Shown here in pieces: positions 53,446 through 64,000 of a stretch of DNA of 64,000 nucleotides (positions within the stretch are counted from its first letter, which is position 1; every line of letters starts with the position of its first letter). The translations under genes and the position numbers were made by a program. Where the stretch lies: assembly GCA_037074765.1 (NCBI GenBank), contig JBAMDO010000084.1:62001-126000 (forward strand), in the 5' to 3' direction. Below the pieces are notes generated by a model. It was not told where the DNA came from. It was given only the letters and a program-made list of their open reading frames with translations, and did not search any database. This stretch comes from Mansonella perstans. Its lineage: Eukaryota > Nematoda > Chromadorea > Rhabditida > Onchocercidae.

Positions 53446-55064
53446 GTAAGTAATGCTTTAGAAATAATAATATGATGTTGCTCAAATGTGTTGTGTTTGA
53501 TGCCGAAGATAAATGAATGGGAAGTTATTCCCATACTTTTAAAGCTAATTGAGTCCTATCATACCATTTCTGAATATCTATTTTTGACATAATTAGTGGT
53601 AGTTTTTCAAATCTTAATATGCTAATGTGCGTTTTACATCAGTAATCTTGGATCGAATTTTGACGCTCTTTTACAATTGTTATATAGGTATGAAAATGTT
53701 ATGTTATACTCTGATGGAAGTTGCTTCTATTAATATTTGGATCATCTTGCAGGGGCAATAATGAGTTCTAATTTCTTTCCTACTTCTCCAAAGTATGAGC
53801 TACAATCTTTCCGATAACATTTAAGTTTTTAGAAACAAATATTTTGATCATAAAACTTTGCAAAGTTTAATCCTTTTTTTTGCATTTTTTGCTTTAAAAG
53901 TTTTTTGTCAGTTTTTAAACTTTTTCATTTTTTCACTTGCCTAACTGAGGTTTAATTCCAACTACCAATGTTATGAGTTAAAAAAAAAAACTCATGCAAT
54001 GTCTATCGTGAAATGAAAGTGGCTTTTTGAACTATATTATTCAACATCAAACGCTTCAAATATTTTATTTTAAGCTATTGCGATTTATAAATTAAAGCCA
54101 CAGTCTTTATTACATTTAGAGATTTCCCGCTGATTCCATCCGCTGCAATTTTCCTTAATCAACTTTAACTTTTGATATTGAGATGGTTATGATACTTTTT
54201 AGTGATTAAATCTCCCGATCTATATTTCAATATTTCTTATAGTACAAGTCTTAAGCGCACTTTTCTTATGGCGTAAAATTTCGTGAAATTCATCACTTAT
54301 TAGTTGCTCCCGAAAAATTCAAGTTTTGAGGCAAGAGTAATAGATCTTTCTACTTATTTTTTTCTTGCATATTTTAGTTATGAAGGAAGATTATTTGTCC
54401 ATATGCAAATTCTACCACATTGTATTATTAATTTGTTTGTACTATGGCATAGAAGTAAGTAAACTAGCAAAGGAAAGACTTAGTCCAAGCCATAAAGTAT
54501 TCGGTTAGAATTCGTTTGCTTGAGAGGAATGAGACATTTCTACCAAGCAAAAGTGTCAATCGATGCGTTATTGGCAGAGATGCCGGAATTCTTTTCTCCT
54601 TCATATTTTATGAAAACATATATAGATATTTTCATATATAGTTACTATCGGCATATGCACTTCTGAAATTCATTTTATAACTGTTCTGTGGCATTATATG
54701 TCTTCCATTTCAAAATCCTTTTTCGTCAACAAAAACACAGCGATGTTTTGTAAAAACAATGCGAAGTTTATTTTTAAATTTTGTTCATTCTGTCACTTTA
54801 GAATTTAATTTTTAGAATTAATAGTGTTTGTTTGGAACAATATCTTCGTTTCTTCAAATCATTTATTCAGTCCTCGTTTTATTTGCACATTTTTGTTGAC
54901 TGTAATTGAAGAATTCAAAGATCCAAAAATTACGATCAAGATTCATAAACATATGATTCAGAATAATCGTAATTTCATTTACAACGAGATTTTCATTATA
55001 AGCAAGTAGTTCACTAGATGATACGTGGGAACTGCATTCAGATCGACCAATCTGTATTTTCCAG

Positions 55065-55287
55065 GGTCTTTCTGCTCCATAAGTGCAGAGGCATTAACTG
55101 GAATCGGTAACAAAGTGCGAGAGAAAAACATGCAGAATTTGACTACAGAAGTTCTCAAAATTTTTCAGTGAAAGTTAGAAATAATATGGTAGAAAATCAG
55201 ATAGAAGCAAATAATGTCACTGATATTGTCGTTTTAAAGGCATTAAAATCTGTTCTTAACCATATATTTGTAGAAGAACGATTCTAG
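55065..55287 (+). pseudogene. Possible decayed gene piece
   Basis: Two phase-compatible exon candidates, 55065-55106 and 55169-55287, read SFCSISAEALTGI then KVRNNMVENQIEANN and end ALKSVLNHIFVEERF at a TAG. The same frame continues past this and further stops to about 55570, with protein-like text such as NELFQLIQYEVSIKDLF, while a neighbouring frame reads LYELMDINPGPTFADKSFED. The pattern fits an old inactivated gene, but chance cannot be excluded. Confidence 0.25.
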
Positions 55288-57579
55288 CAAGTAGTATATA
55301 GCGCAGATAGTATGAACGTCGGCTCGTTTTGTAGAATTATTTTGGAACCAGAATAGGGTTTTGAGAATGAATTGTTCCAATTAATACAGTACGAGGTAAG
55401 CATAAAAGACCTATTTAACAAATCCTATTCTTATTGTATTTGTGTGGATAAAACAAGTACTACATACCTGGACTTATAGGTGCATAAATGGATAGTTGAT
55501 CAAGACTATACCATCTTTATGAACTCATGGATATTAATCCAGGACCTACATTTGCTGACAAATCATTTGAGGATTGAATGTTAACAGAAGTTGATGATCG
55601 CAATTGAAAAATCAGGGCATGCTGCTGGCAATAATCAATCCTCCGAATAAAAAATACATATTGTTACCGAATAAATGAAAACCTGGTACCTAGATTCTGA
55701 GGAATTTTGATTTAGAACTTCTACAGAAATAGCTAGATCTTGATGGACTCATCAAAAAAAAAAAAAAAAAAATACTTCTCTGACAAATAGATAAGAAAAT
55801 AATTATAGAAAAAAATCTTCAGGACCTATGTTAAGATAGAATGAGACAATGTCAGTTTTTCTTTTTTCAACGCAACATGTGTATTGTTTTTTGCAATTAC
55901 AATTAAATAGTAGTACCATAATAGGATATTATTTTCAATTTATAATATAAGTAACAAAAAAGTTTTTATTCCAAGAAATAGTGTTGTTTGCTCAGTTACG
56001 AGCCCAGTAATTGCTGGCAGGGCGGTACTGCAGCGATATATCGCAGCTGTAGTAGTAGTAGTGGTTGGACCTTCAAAATTTCACGGTGGCTTCTAATGAC
56101 GTGATGAATTCCGTTTCCAATAATCGACGCTTACGTACTTTACAAAGGTTCATTCTTTCCATAAATATGACATTCAACAAATAACACTATTGTTTAAATA
56201 TTCAAGATTTCATTATTGAAATAGTATGCATTTTAAAGAAAGAAAAATGATATGAAACAGATGAATTAAGTTTGTATTTCGAAAAAGTTTATTTTTCAAA
56301 GTTTAAATTATTTGAAGAATTAAAACAATCATAAATAGGCGTAATTGAAGAAAGGATTTTTTGTAACAAATTTCAGATTCATTTTTTTTTTTTTTTTTTT
56401 TTTTTTGTATTAAGCAATAGAAAATAAATTTAATTTTTTGGAGAGAAAGGAATTGAATTGAAATGAGGATAAGGATCTCCTAATACTTACAATTAAAAAT
56501 ATAATCATAAAGAACAAAAATATTCATAATAAATAATTTCGATGTTGTAGGAATAAAATAATTGCCGAATTTATTGATTGATTCACATTCTTATAAAATC
56601 ATTCCAGTATTTCAAGGCTATTCATCCTTAAAAAAAAAACACGAAAGGGGAAAGTTTTTGTAAGAATGCTTTCACTATTTTTTATATTTCAAATACTATC
56701 ATCAAAATAATATACTTTCCTCTTGGACATAATAATGATTATTAGTGAAGAAACCTTCAGCGCTCTTTGCATGTAATATATAACTCGTCGAGTTTTATTT
56801 CAAATTTATCTATTTATTCTCACTCTTCAAATTGATATACGTGAAGACATTCTGATGTGCGTACGTTTTAATGATACCTCTTTTGACTATAAATATATAT
56901 ATATAAGTTTTGTCTATAATTAAAACATTTCATGAATGATATATTGTAAATATTAATCATTATGTAAAATTCAAGAACCTAAAAATAAATTAGTGTAAAA
57001 GATTCTGATTAAAAAAGTAATAAAATATAGGTTGAGACTTAACATTGCAGTAGTTAATTTAAGTATTACGCACTCATAAGTCATTAACGGATTTAATTAG
57101 AATTCTGAACGACTTATAATATTGAATATATGACTTTTGTTGAAATTATGATGTGATATCATTGTCTAATTTTATTTCTCATTTCTAATCTATCATTCTT
57201 TCATCACATATATTTATTTAACATTTTTAAAGTGCATGAGAAATGAATACTGAAAGGTAAGGTAAAGTATTGAACTGAGTTTTTTTATGGGAAATTTATA
57301 CTTTATATATGATTATTTCCTTCTATTCATTATTGTATGTTACCAATTTTTTCAACCTTTTTTCACTGCATTCATTTTCATCTTTTTAGTTCAATTGACA
57401 GACCCTGTACATATTATGGAAATTCATCACCAATAATAATGTTGAAGTTGCAGGAACAAATTAATCAATCTCGGATTAATTTGTCGAGTTTTGAGATGAA
57501 GTTTTGTAGTTAAAAGGTTATTTCCCAAATTTGAATTGTTGTTAATGAACAATTTAGGCAGCACAAATCTCTTGACGGA

Positions 57580-60500
57580 ATGCAGTTGGGCGAATACGAA
57601 ACAAATGAAATTCGACATCCGTTACTTCCGGACATTTCTACAGCAAATACTAATATGATGTCATCTCAATATTCTGGGCCATCATTATCCAATCCTACAA
57701 CAACAAATGCATATTTTTGGAAGCAACTAGCGAAGTAAGCTTTACTTTTCAGATGATTTGTTTGTTAATTTGGAACAGGCTATTCAAAACTTTTGTTTTT
57801 TACTGACCAGTTTCAATAATTTGTTTCGTTTTTTTTCTTTAAACTTGCAGTCAAGATTTCAAGTTTTTTAGCACTTATTCATATAATGGTGACGCTTATG
57901 GACCGTCTGATACACAGTCGGCTCGCGCTTATAATCTCCTGAAGCAAGATTATGAAGTGGCAATGCAAAAGTTAAATTCAACCATGAGTTCTATAAAAAC
58001 ATTTTGGAGTCCTGAATTGAAACGTGAAAGACAGTTAAGGAAGGAGGAAACAGCAAAGCTTGCAGCCTTACAGAGACAAGTTAGCAAGATTTTATTATTG
58101 TACGTAACTTTGCGACACTTTCAGTCGCTGCCACCATTTTGTGCATTTACATCAGTTAATATTCGTCTACTAATTCATTTATGTTGGTGTAATTCTTTAG
58201 ACTGGACCTCAGAATGAGTCTGGATTTCGAGTTGTCGAGTTGGAAACAGAACTTGAAAATTGTCGATGCGAGCTTGCTGAAAAGGATGAAACGATTAGGC
58301 GACTTATGGAGCGAACAACTGTGGTTACACATCGTGATGGTGGTAGTCGTATGGCTAATCTGGAAACACGGTGTAATCAGTTAGAATCGCTGCTTGAAAT
58401 CCGCGAAGAGCAAATTAGATCGATGGAACGACATTTTGCCCAGCTACCAATTGCATCATCTCAGGCTACTAAGGCATTCATTCTTTCAGTTTTCTTTTGA
58501 TATTGCATACTTATAGTTATTCAAATAAGGATTATTATTTAGAAAACGCTTCTTTTGTTATATTTTGATTTTAGGATCAACGAATAGCAGATCTAGAAGA
58601 TGAAGTCGCGATGTTAAGATCGGAACGAGCAAAACTTCCGCGTGATTTTACTGATAAAACTATAACTCCTCATGAGATCAATACAATTCGTATGAAAATG
58701 GAACGGAGTGAATTAGAATTGGCTCAGAAGTTAGCTTTTTTTGAGGATCGGATGTTTTATTTTATTAATTATTTCTGAAAGCACTTTCTTGAACATGCAT
58801 TTCTATGTTCTATTTTGCAGAGTTGCTGAACTGTCTGCAGTACAGACACGATTCCAAGCTGCAACGGAAGCTGTCGAAGATCTCAAGAAACGGGTTGAAG
58901 TTTTCCGCGAATCATCAGCAGCAAAGGAAAAACACGCAACGTTGTTGCAATCTGATGTAATCCACAGTGTTGTATATTTGTTTTTTTCAAACTAATTTTA
59001 CGGGTCAACAGAATATGGTCTTTTTACTTCGTTTTTCCAAACTATCGGTGCAAATTTTGAAAATTTCCAGATCGAAGCACTGCGTGCTAAACTGGAGACC
59101 AAAAATATGCAAATAGAGCAAAAAGAAAAAACTTCTGAACGTTTGGAAGCAGACTTAGCAGTCGAAAAGAACAAAGTGTCAGATCTTCGCGATAGCAACA
59201 GAGTAGACTTTTTTTTCATGTCTTATAAAATTGAATTAAATTTAAATGCGCTGTCAGTTAGATTTCATACGAATAAAATTATTTATATGAAGTGTTAATA
59301 AATTTACATACAGAATTATGAGCAAAAAGTCAGTCAGTTGTTGGCTAAAATTGATGTCATGGAAGATCTATTGCACGAGAAGGAAAATGAGCTGGAAAAA
59401 ATGAAGCAAAAACTCCTGGCAAATCCGGACATACAAAAGGAAGAAGAATTGCAGATGCAGCTTGATGAAGCTAATAGGTTAGCACAACCGTGCTGTTTTA
59501 GCCTATCCATCTTAATTATTTGAAGCAACAGTCTTTAAATTTTAAAGACTGGCTTTGAATTCGATGTCAGTTTTAAATTTACTTGCTTTATGGCTGTATT
59601 GTTTGCTTCTCTTTTTTTGCTTGCAGTAGCCAATAGTTTTAGGGAAAAAATGAGGATGCAGTCGTTAATTAACGAGATACGCCATAATGCTGAAAAAGAA
59701 AAAATGCAGCAGTTGGAAACATTTCAAGCGGGAAATCGACAGTTGATATCAACAATTGAAAGTTTGCAGAAAGAATTGGCTGATCGGTAGCTTTTGCATT
59801 GTTTGTTGTTGTGGCATTCAACTTTTCAGATAAAATTTTTGAATTTCACTGAGTTAATGTTATTACCATAATAAATTACTTTATAAAAATAAGTTCGTCA
59901 TTCCAATGCGGTTTTCCCTTTCACATTCTAACGTAATTGGTAAGGAGGCAATAATTCAAGAATGAGCTTAATCTGATGTTGGAAGAAAGAATTACCATTT
60001 GTCACTAACTTGTGAACTTATCGAAGAATCAGGTTTGTTGTATTTTTTTTAAATTTTTTAATATCTAGGCTTGTGAGAGAAAAAGAAATTATCTGATTAT
60101 TGAATAATTTCAGAGAAGTACTACTAGAGTCACAAAGTGAAAAAATAGGTGATCTGGACCGAGAATTGGTAACAGCAGAACGGCAATGCAAAGATCGTAC
60201 ATCACAGCTTTTGAGCAATGACGAGGTAAGAGGTTCCAGAAAATTGTAATCCCAAGTCATTCTCAGTCAAGTAGTTTTATTTAATTTTTATTTATAATAG
60301 ATAGGCTTTTCAATATAGTACGGTGTTGAATGCAATGTTCTCGATGTAAAGCACCAAAAAAAAAATCTGCTTTTTGAAAATCAGTGGCAATAAATCTACA
60401 TTTTTCAGCTTGCTGAAGCGAGAAAGGAGATTGAATCTCTCCTTCGAATGGTTCAAACACTTGAAAAAGAAAAGGCCTGTATAATTTCGCATTGCAAACA

Positions 60501-62052
60501 GTTGCAAAGGTGTGCGTTTAGTTTTTTAATCTTCACATCATTTCATCTTTCTTCCAACAATCTCGTTAAAGGCAATTTTTTCGACGTTGTATGGATAAGT
60601 TCCAACTGCGAGTTCATTTCAATTTTTTTAGCAAATTGGAGGATATTCACAAGGGTGATATTGCTTCGACAGTTGGTCAGAGTGGGCCTGAGTTTTCTGC
60701 TTTTTCAACTGAAGGGTCTTTGAAATCTAGGTTCCATTGTTCATTTTGCATTTCTTGGATTTTTTTCTGACCATAAAATCGTTGCTTTTATCGTAATGGT
60801 CTTTCCAATTTTATAGAGTGGAGGAATTAGAAGAGGCTTTGCGTGAGTCAGTAAGTATAACGGCTGAAAGAGAGCTTCATGTGGCCCAGCAAAAGCAACT
60901 AAGTCAACAACTTGCTACTCAAGTATGATATCACCTATTTGCTCTTTCTTAAGTAAATTATGTTTAGTTGAACGGTCATAAATTTTGTAGCTTTTTGAAC
61001 TTAAGTTTTATATTTTCTTTCAAAATATGGCCAATTTAAGTTAACCGATTGTCGCCGTGAATTAAATGAACTCCGACGACAGGTGAAAAAGTTGACAAGT
61101 AATGAGCGGGAAGAAGTCTTGCGTTCTTTGGAAGTTGAAAAGCGAAGGCATATCGAGCAGCTACTGCAGCTGAAGTTAGGATTTTTTGAGTTTCTGTGTA
61201 GAGGTATCGTATTCAGATTCATCCGACATTTACATCCTGTTGTAAGTATGCGGAATTCATAGGCATGAAGCGTTGGTAGCAGCTATTGCGGAGAAAGATG
61301 CTCACATTGCTTTATTGGAACAATCCAGGGAGAGACCACGAGAAGAGATAGAGACCCTACGCCATCATAAAGAAAAATTAATGGAGAAATTAAAAGAAGA
61401 AAATGAACGTCGCGCTCAGCTTTTCAGTTCTATTAATTTAAGCGTAGGTGAGCGATAGTATTGCAAATAATTTTTTTCAAAAACTGGAGTTCAGAATTTA
61501 CAAAAAAATATATGCATGAAATCCGTTGTTTATGTTAGAAACATGCTTTTGTTACTTATTTGGTGAATATTTAGCCAACGATCTGTCAAGAGAAGGAGGT
61601 CTTACTGCGGTTACAACAGTCGATGCTTCAACAAGTCTCACTACACCACTACAAGCTATTACTGATCAAGTTGGGTTTCTTTTTGCTTTTTGTCTATAGG
61701 TAATAACATTTATTTTTTGCAGAATTAACAGTCGTGTCCATCGTTATCTAGTGTTAAATATATTAAGCACTAAATTGTTCATTTTTGTGAGCCTTACTTG
61801 GTTTTTTTATTTATTTTTTTTTTTTTTTGAAGGCCATTCCACTACTTTCATGTAATAGCTTAACTGCTCAGTTAAAAATAACTTCGTTCATTTTGACAGT
61901 GAGTTTTTTAGACGAATATTAGCTTTTTGGCATGTTTTGTAAGTAAGCAATCACTGAATATGCAGAACATTTGCTGCAGTAGTTTTTAATGACATATATC
62001 TTTATTTCTGGATTTCTTCCAGGAAGATGACGCAGAAGGTATTTGGGCGTAG
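57580..62052 (+). CDS. elks-1: ELKS/ERC/CAST active-zone scaffold
   Basis: Coiled-coil protein of the presynaptic active zone and of cell-cortex vesicle capture, binding RIM, liprin and Bruchpilot-type partners. Exons are 57580-57734, 57851-58079, 58201-58488 (or 58473), 58575-58729, 58821-58956, 59071-59202, 59314-59477, 59643-59786, 60114-60225, 60409-60509, 60817-60922, 61041-61174, 61263-61447, 61575-61669 and 62023-62052, giving 721 residues (716 with the shorter exon 3). Landmarks are SSIKTFWSPELKRERQLRKE, the ERC signature near the N-terminus, VEELEEALRESVSITAERE, and HEALVAAIAEKDAHIALLE near the end. Nearly all else is heptad coiled coil. The last ten-codon exon encodes EDDAEGIWA, the RIM PDZ-binding tail. 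Exon 1 follows a TTTAG at 57556-57557 and its frame is open upstream, so N-terminal exons may be missing. The product is shorter than vertebrate ERC1 (about 1,100). Confidence 0.93.
59529..59551. repeat. 10-bp inverted repeat in elks-1 intron 7
   Basis: CAGTCTTTAA, ATT, TTAAAGACTG: perfect arms with a 3-base loop. It is small enough to be chance in A+T-rich intron sequence. Confidence 0.7.
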
Positions 62053-63960
62053 AAGCATTTCAAGTGAAAAACGAAAAAAATTTAATTACCATATTTCATC
62101 TCTTTATCAGTTTTTCAACAGTCTTTTCCACTTTGCTTTATTATCTGTACGGGTTCATTTGTAAGCACTGCCAGATATCGGGTCTTTGACAATTTATATT
62201 TTACTATGGTGGTGTCACCTCACAGTTTGTTCACGATTTATCTGTTACATATTTACGAAGTACTTTGTATAATCACATATAATTGATATTGGCAAAATTG
62301 TTCATTTGTTCATTTATTCTAATTTAAAACATGTACTTTTTTGGTTTCTTTTTATTACCTTTAAAAGGATTTAGTTAAACCACCACTTTTCTTTATCCAG
62401 GTACTTATAGAATTAATTTCCAGCTGTTTGGGAAAAGCGTATTCCCTCGTCATTATCGACTTTATACAGTTTCTCACAAGCAAATCGTTATTAATTATTT
62501 CTCATTTCTGTTGAAATCTTGTGTGGAGAAGTTATCTGAACTTCAGCTTTGAGAAATTGTATCCATTTATGCTTGTATGCTTCATTGTAGAGTAATTTAT
62601 TGTGAATTTCGAAATAAGTTAGCTACATTTAAAAAGACGCTTTTTATTAGTTGGAAATGAATGGTTCGGTAGTAACAAAAAAACATTTTTAAAAAACAAA
62701 AAAGAAGCAAACTTCGTAGTTCATAGATCTCCACATCAAATTTCACTTTCGAAACAAATTTAATTTCTTAGGGTATACTGCATTTACTTTCCCATTATTC
62801 ATCGTGTTCTATTTATTGACGTCCTGCATTAAAAAACTAAGCTTTTACAGTTTTAAACGATGTCCTGTGTTCTGTGAAAACAGAACTGATTGTTGGAATT
62901 CTCGATATTTAATAAAAACTAATGAGCGCGAATCTTCCTATCGATTTTGCGTCTTAATTTGCGTTTATATTGTAATAAATATTTTGGTCTGTTTAGCTGT
63001 TGAATGGAATGTTGAATTTTTCTAGGAAAGAAAGTATACTCGTGAATTAGTAGTGAAAGAAACTTGTGTGCTTTATGTACTAGAGAAACATACCTTTTCT
63101 GAAAGCATTGAACTATATTTACCTCTCCTGAAGAAACAAATTATAAAGCTTCAAGACTTTTGTCCTACCTTCTATAGTTGAAAGCTATTCTGCACAGATC
63201 GGATAGTTGAAGATGGACCAGATAAATCAATTCAGTTTCTAGAAATGCGTGAACCTAGCATAAAGATACATGTCGTGTTATGAATTTGAAGTAACGAGAA
63301 AAATAAATTGTGACGAAGTTTAAAAAAAAACGATGCGATAATTATGAGAAAAAGGGAATCGAACGACTTTATAAAAGTTGTCTGTTAAAAGTTCCTCTTT
63401 TTTCTAAGTTTGGTTCGAAATGAAATTATATGGAAGAAAAAATGAAAATGAATTCTTGTGAGCTTAAGGTTTTCTTTTTTTCTGCCTAAAGTTAAGTCAG
63501 ATTTTATTCAATCATTAGAACAATTGTATATGTGCTTGAGATAATTTTAGAAGCGTAGTGTTTCGCATTCAAGCAAATCTCGATGATGATAAGAAGTGAC
63601 TTGTATGAATGAGTAGATAAGACAGATTGATCTATTCTCAATTATGTTTGCATAATATCTGTGCTAAGGAACATGTTATATTTGAAGTAATTGGTAGATA
63701 TATCCTTTTTTTAATTAATATGTTTGCATGTATGTTTTAGTTCTGAATTTCATTTCTGATTATTGTAAAAATTTGTAAAAAAATGTAAAAAATTACCAAG
63801 GAATTGGGCAATTTTGCCTGATTCATTTCATTTTACATAAAATATTTAAATGTTAAGTTTGAAAGATTTTTGTCTTTAATTTATTGAAAGATGAAAAAAA
63901 ATGAAAACGGAAATGGTGAGGAAATAATTGCTGCTAACAAACTGTACTTTTTATTTGCAG
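62053..63960. other. 3' flank of elks-1, no gene seen
   Basis: About 1.9 kb of A+T-rich DNA. A 73-codon plus-strand frame at 62804-63025 is hydrophobic without motif or splice context and is not accepted. The elks-1 3' untranslated region should occupy the left part. Confidence 0.5.
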
Positions 63961-64000
63961 GTACATTGGATTCGTAGGCTTGAAAAGAATAAAAGAATTA
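63961..64000 (+). other. Possible exon of the next plus-strand gene, cut by the window edge
   Basis: A strong TTTTTATTTGCAG acceptor ends at 63960 and two of three frames stay open to the edge (VHWIRRLEKNKRI or YIGFVGLKRIKEL). It is too short to identify. Confidence 0.25.

Larger units (their letters stand above)
50298..57557. other. Gene-poor region between the unknown gene and elks-1
   Basis: About 7.3 kb between two divergently transcribed genes, so both promoters should lie here. It holds a 33-bp tandem repeat, long T runs (T27 at 53024-53050, T25 at 56382-56406) and separate coding-like plus-strand pieces (50702-50944, 51904-52099, 53301-53445, 55065-55287) that could not be joined into a gene. 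Confidence 0.5.

Overview
The window is nuclear DNA of a parasitic nematode, most likely filarial (Brugia/Onchocerca/Loa-like). The reasons are strong A+T richness with many long A or T runs, animal genes broken into 50-250 nt exons by mostly 60-500 bp GT-AG introns, start codons sitting 0-25 nt behind a T-rich AG (the pattern of spliced-leader trans-splicing), and protein matches that are animal in type and nematode in detail. I see no bacterial, viral or organellar segment. All exon models were made by hand: each junction was checked for GT/AG and for reading phase, and homologies are recalled, not searched.

Layout. 1-8968, minus: N-terminal half of a WDFY3/Blue cheese (ALFY) BEACH protein, continuing off the left edge. 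8969-13243: no firm gene, but a frameshifted DEP-domain exon on the plus strand at 13.0-13.2 kb. 13244-13648, minus: small OXLD1-like protein. 14223-26291, minus: srGAP (F-BAR + RhoGAP, no SH3) with a second possible first exon near 23.2 kb. 26.3-28.6 kb: intergenic. 28588-35028, minus: COPII coat protein Sec24 of the C/D type. 36255-38594, minus: MAPKAP kinase 2 (MAK-2). 41104-44296, minus: inositol polyphosphate multikinase. 46120-50297, minus: multi-exon gene of unknown family. 50.3-57.5 kb: gene-poor, with several orphan or decayed coding-like pieces. 57580-62052, plus: active-zone protein ELKS/ERC/CAST ending in the RIM-binding GIWA tail. From 63961 a further plus-strand exon may begin.

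Seven genes lie head-to-tail on the minus strand with gaps mostly over 0.5 kb, so there is no clear operon; ELKS points the other way. The functions (aggrephagy, actin and Rho control, ER export, p38 signalling, inositol phosphates, synaptic release) do not form one pathway. What they share is that, from memory, their C. elegans counterparts are on chromosome IV, so the block looks like conserved linkage rather than a functional cluster. I found no convincing new biological system. The most interesting leftovers are the unknown gene at 46-50 kb, the broken DEP exon, and a perfect 21-bp hairpin in an ipmk intron.
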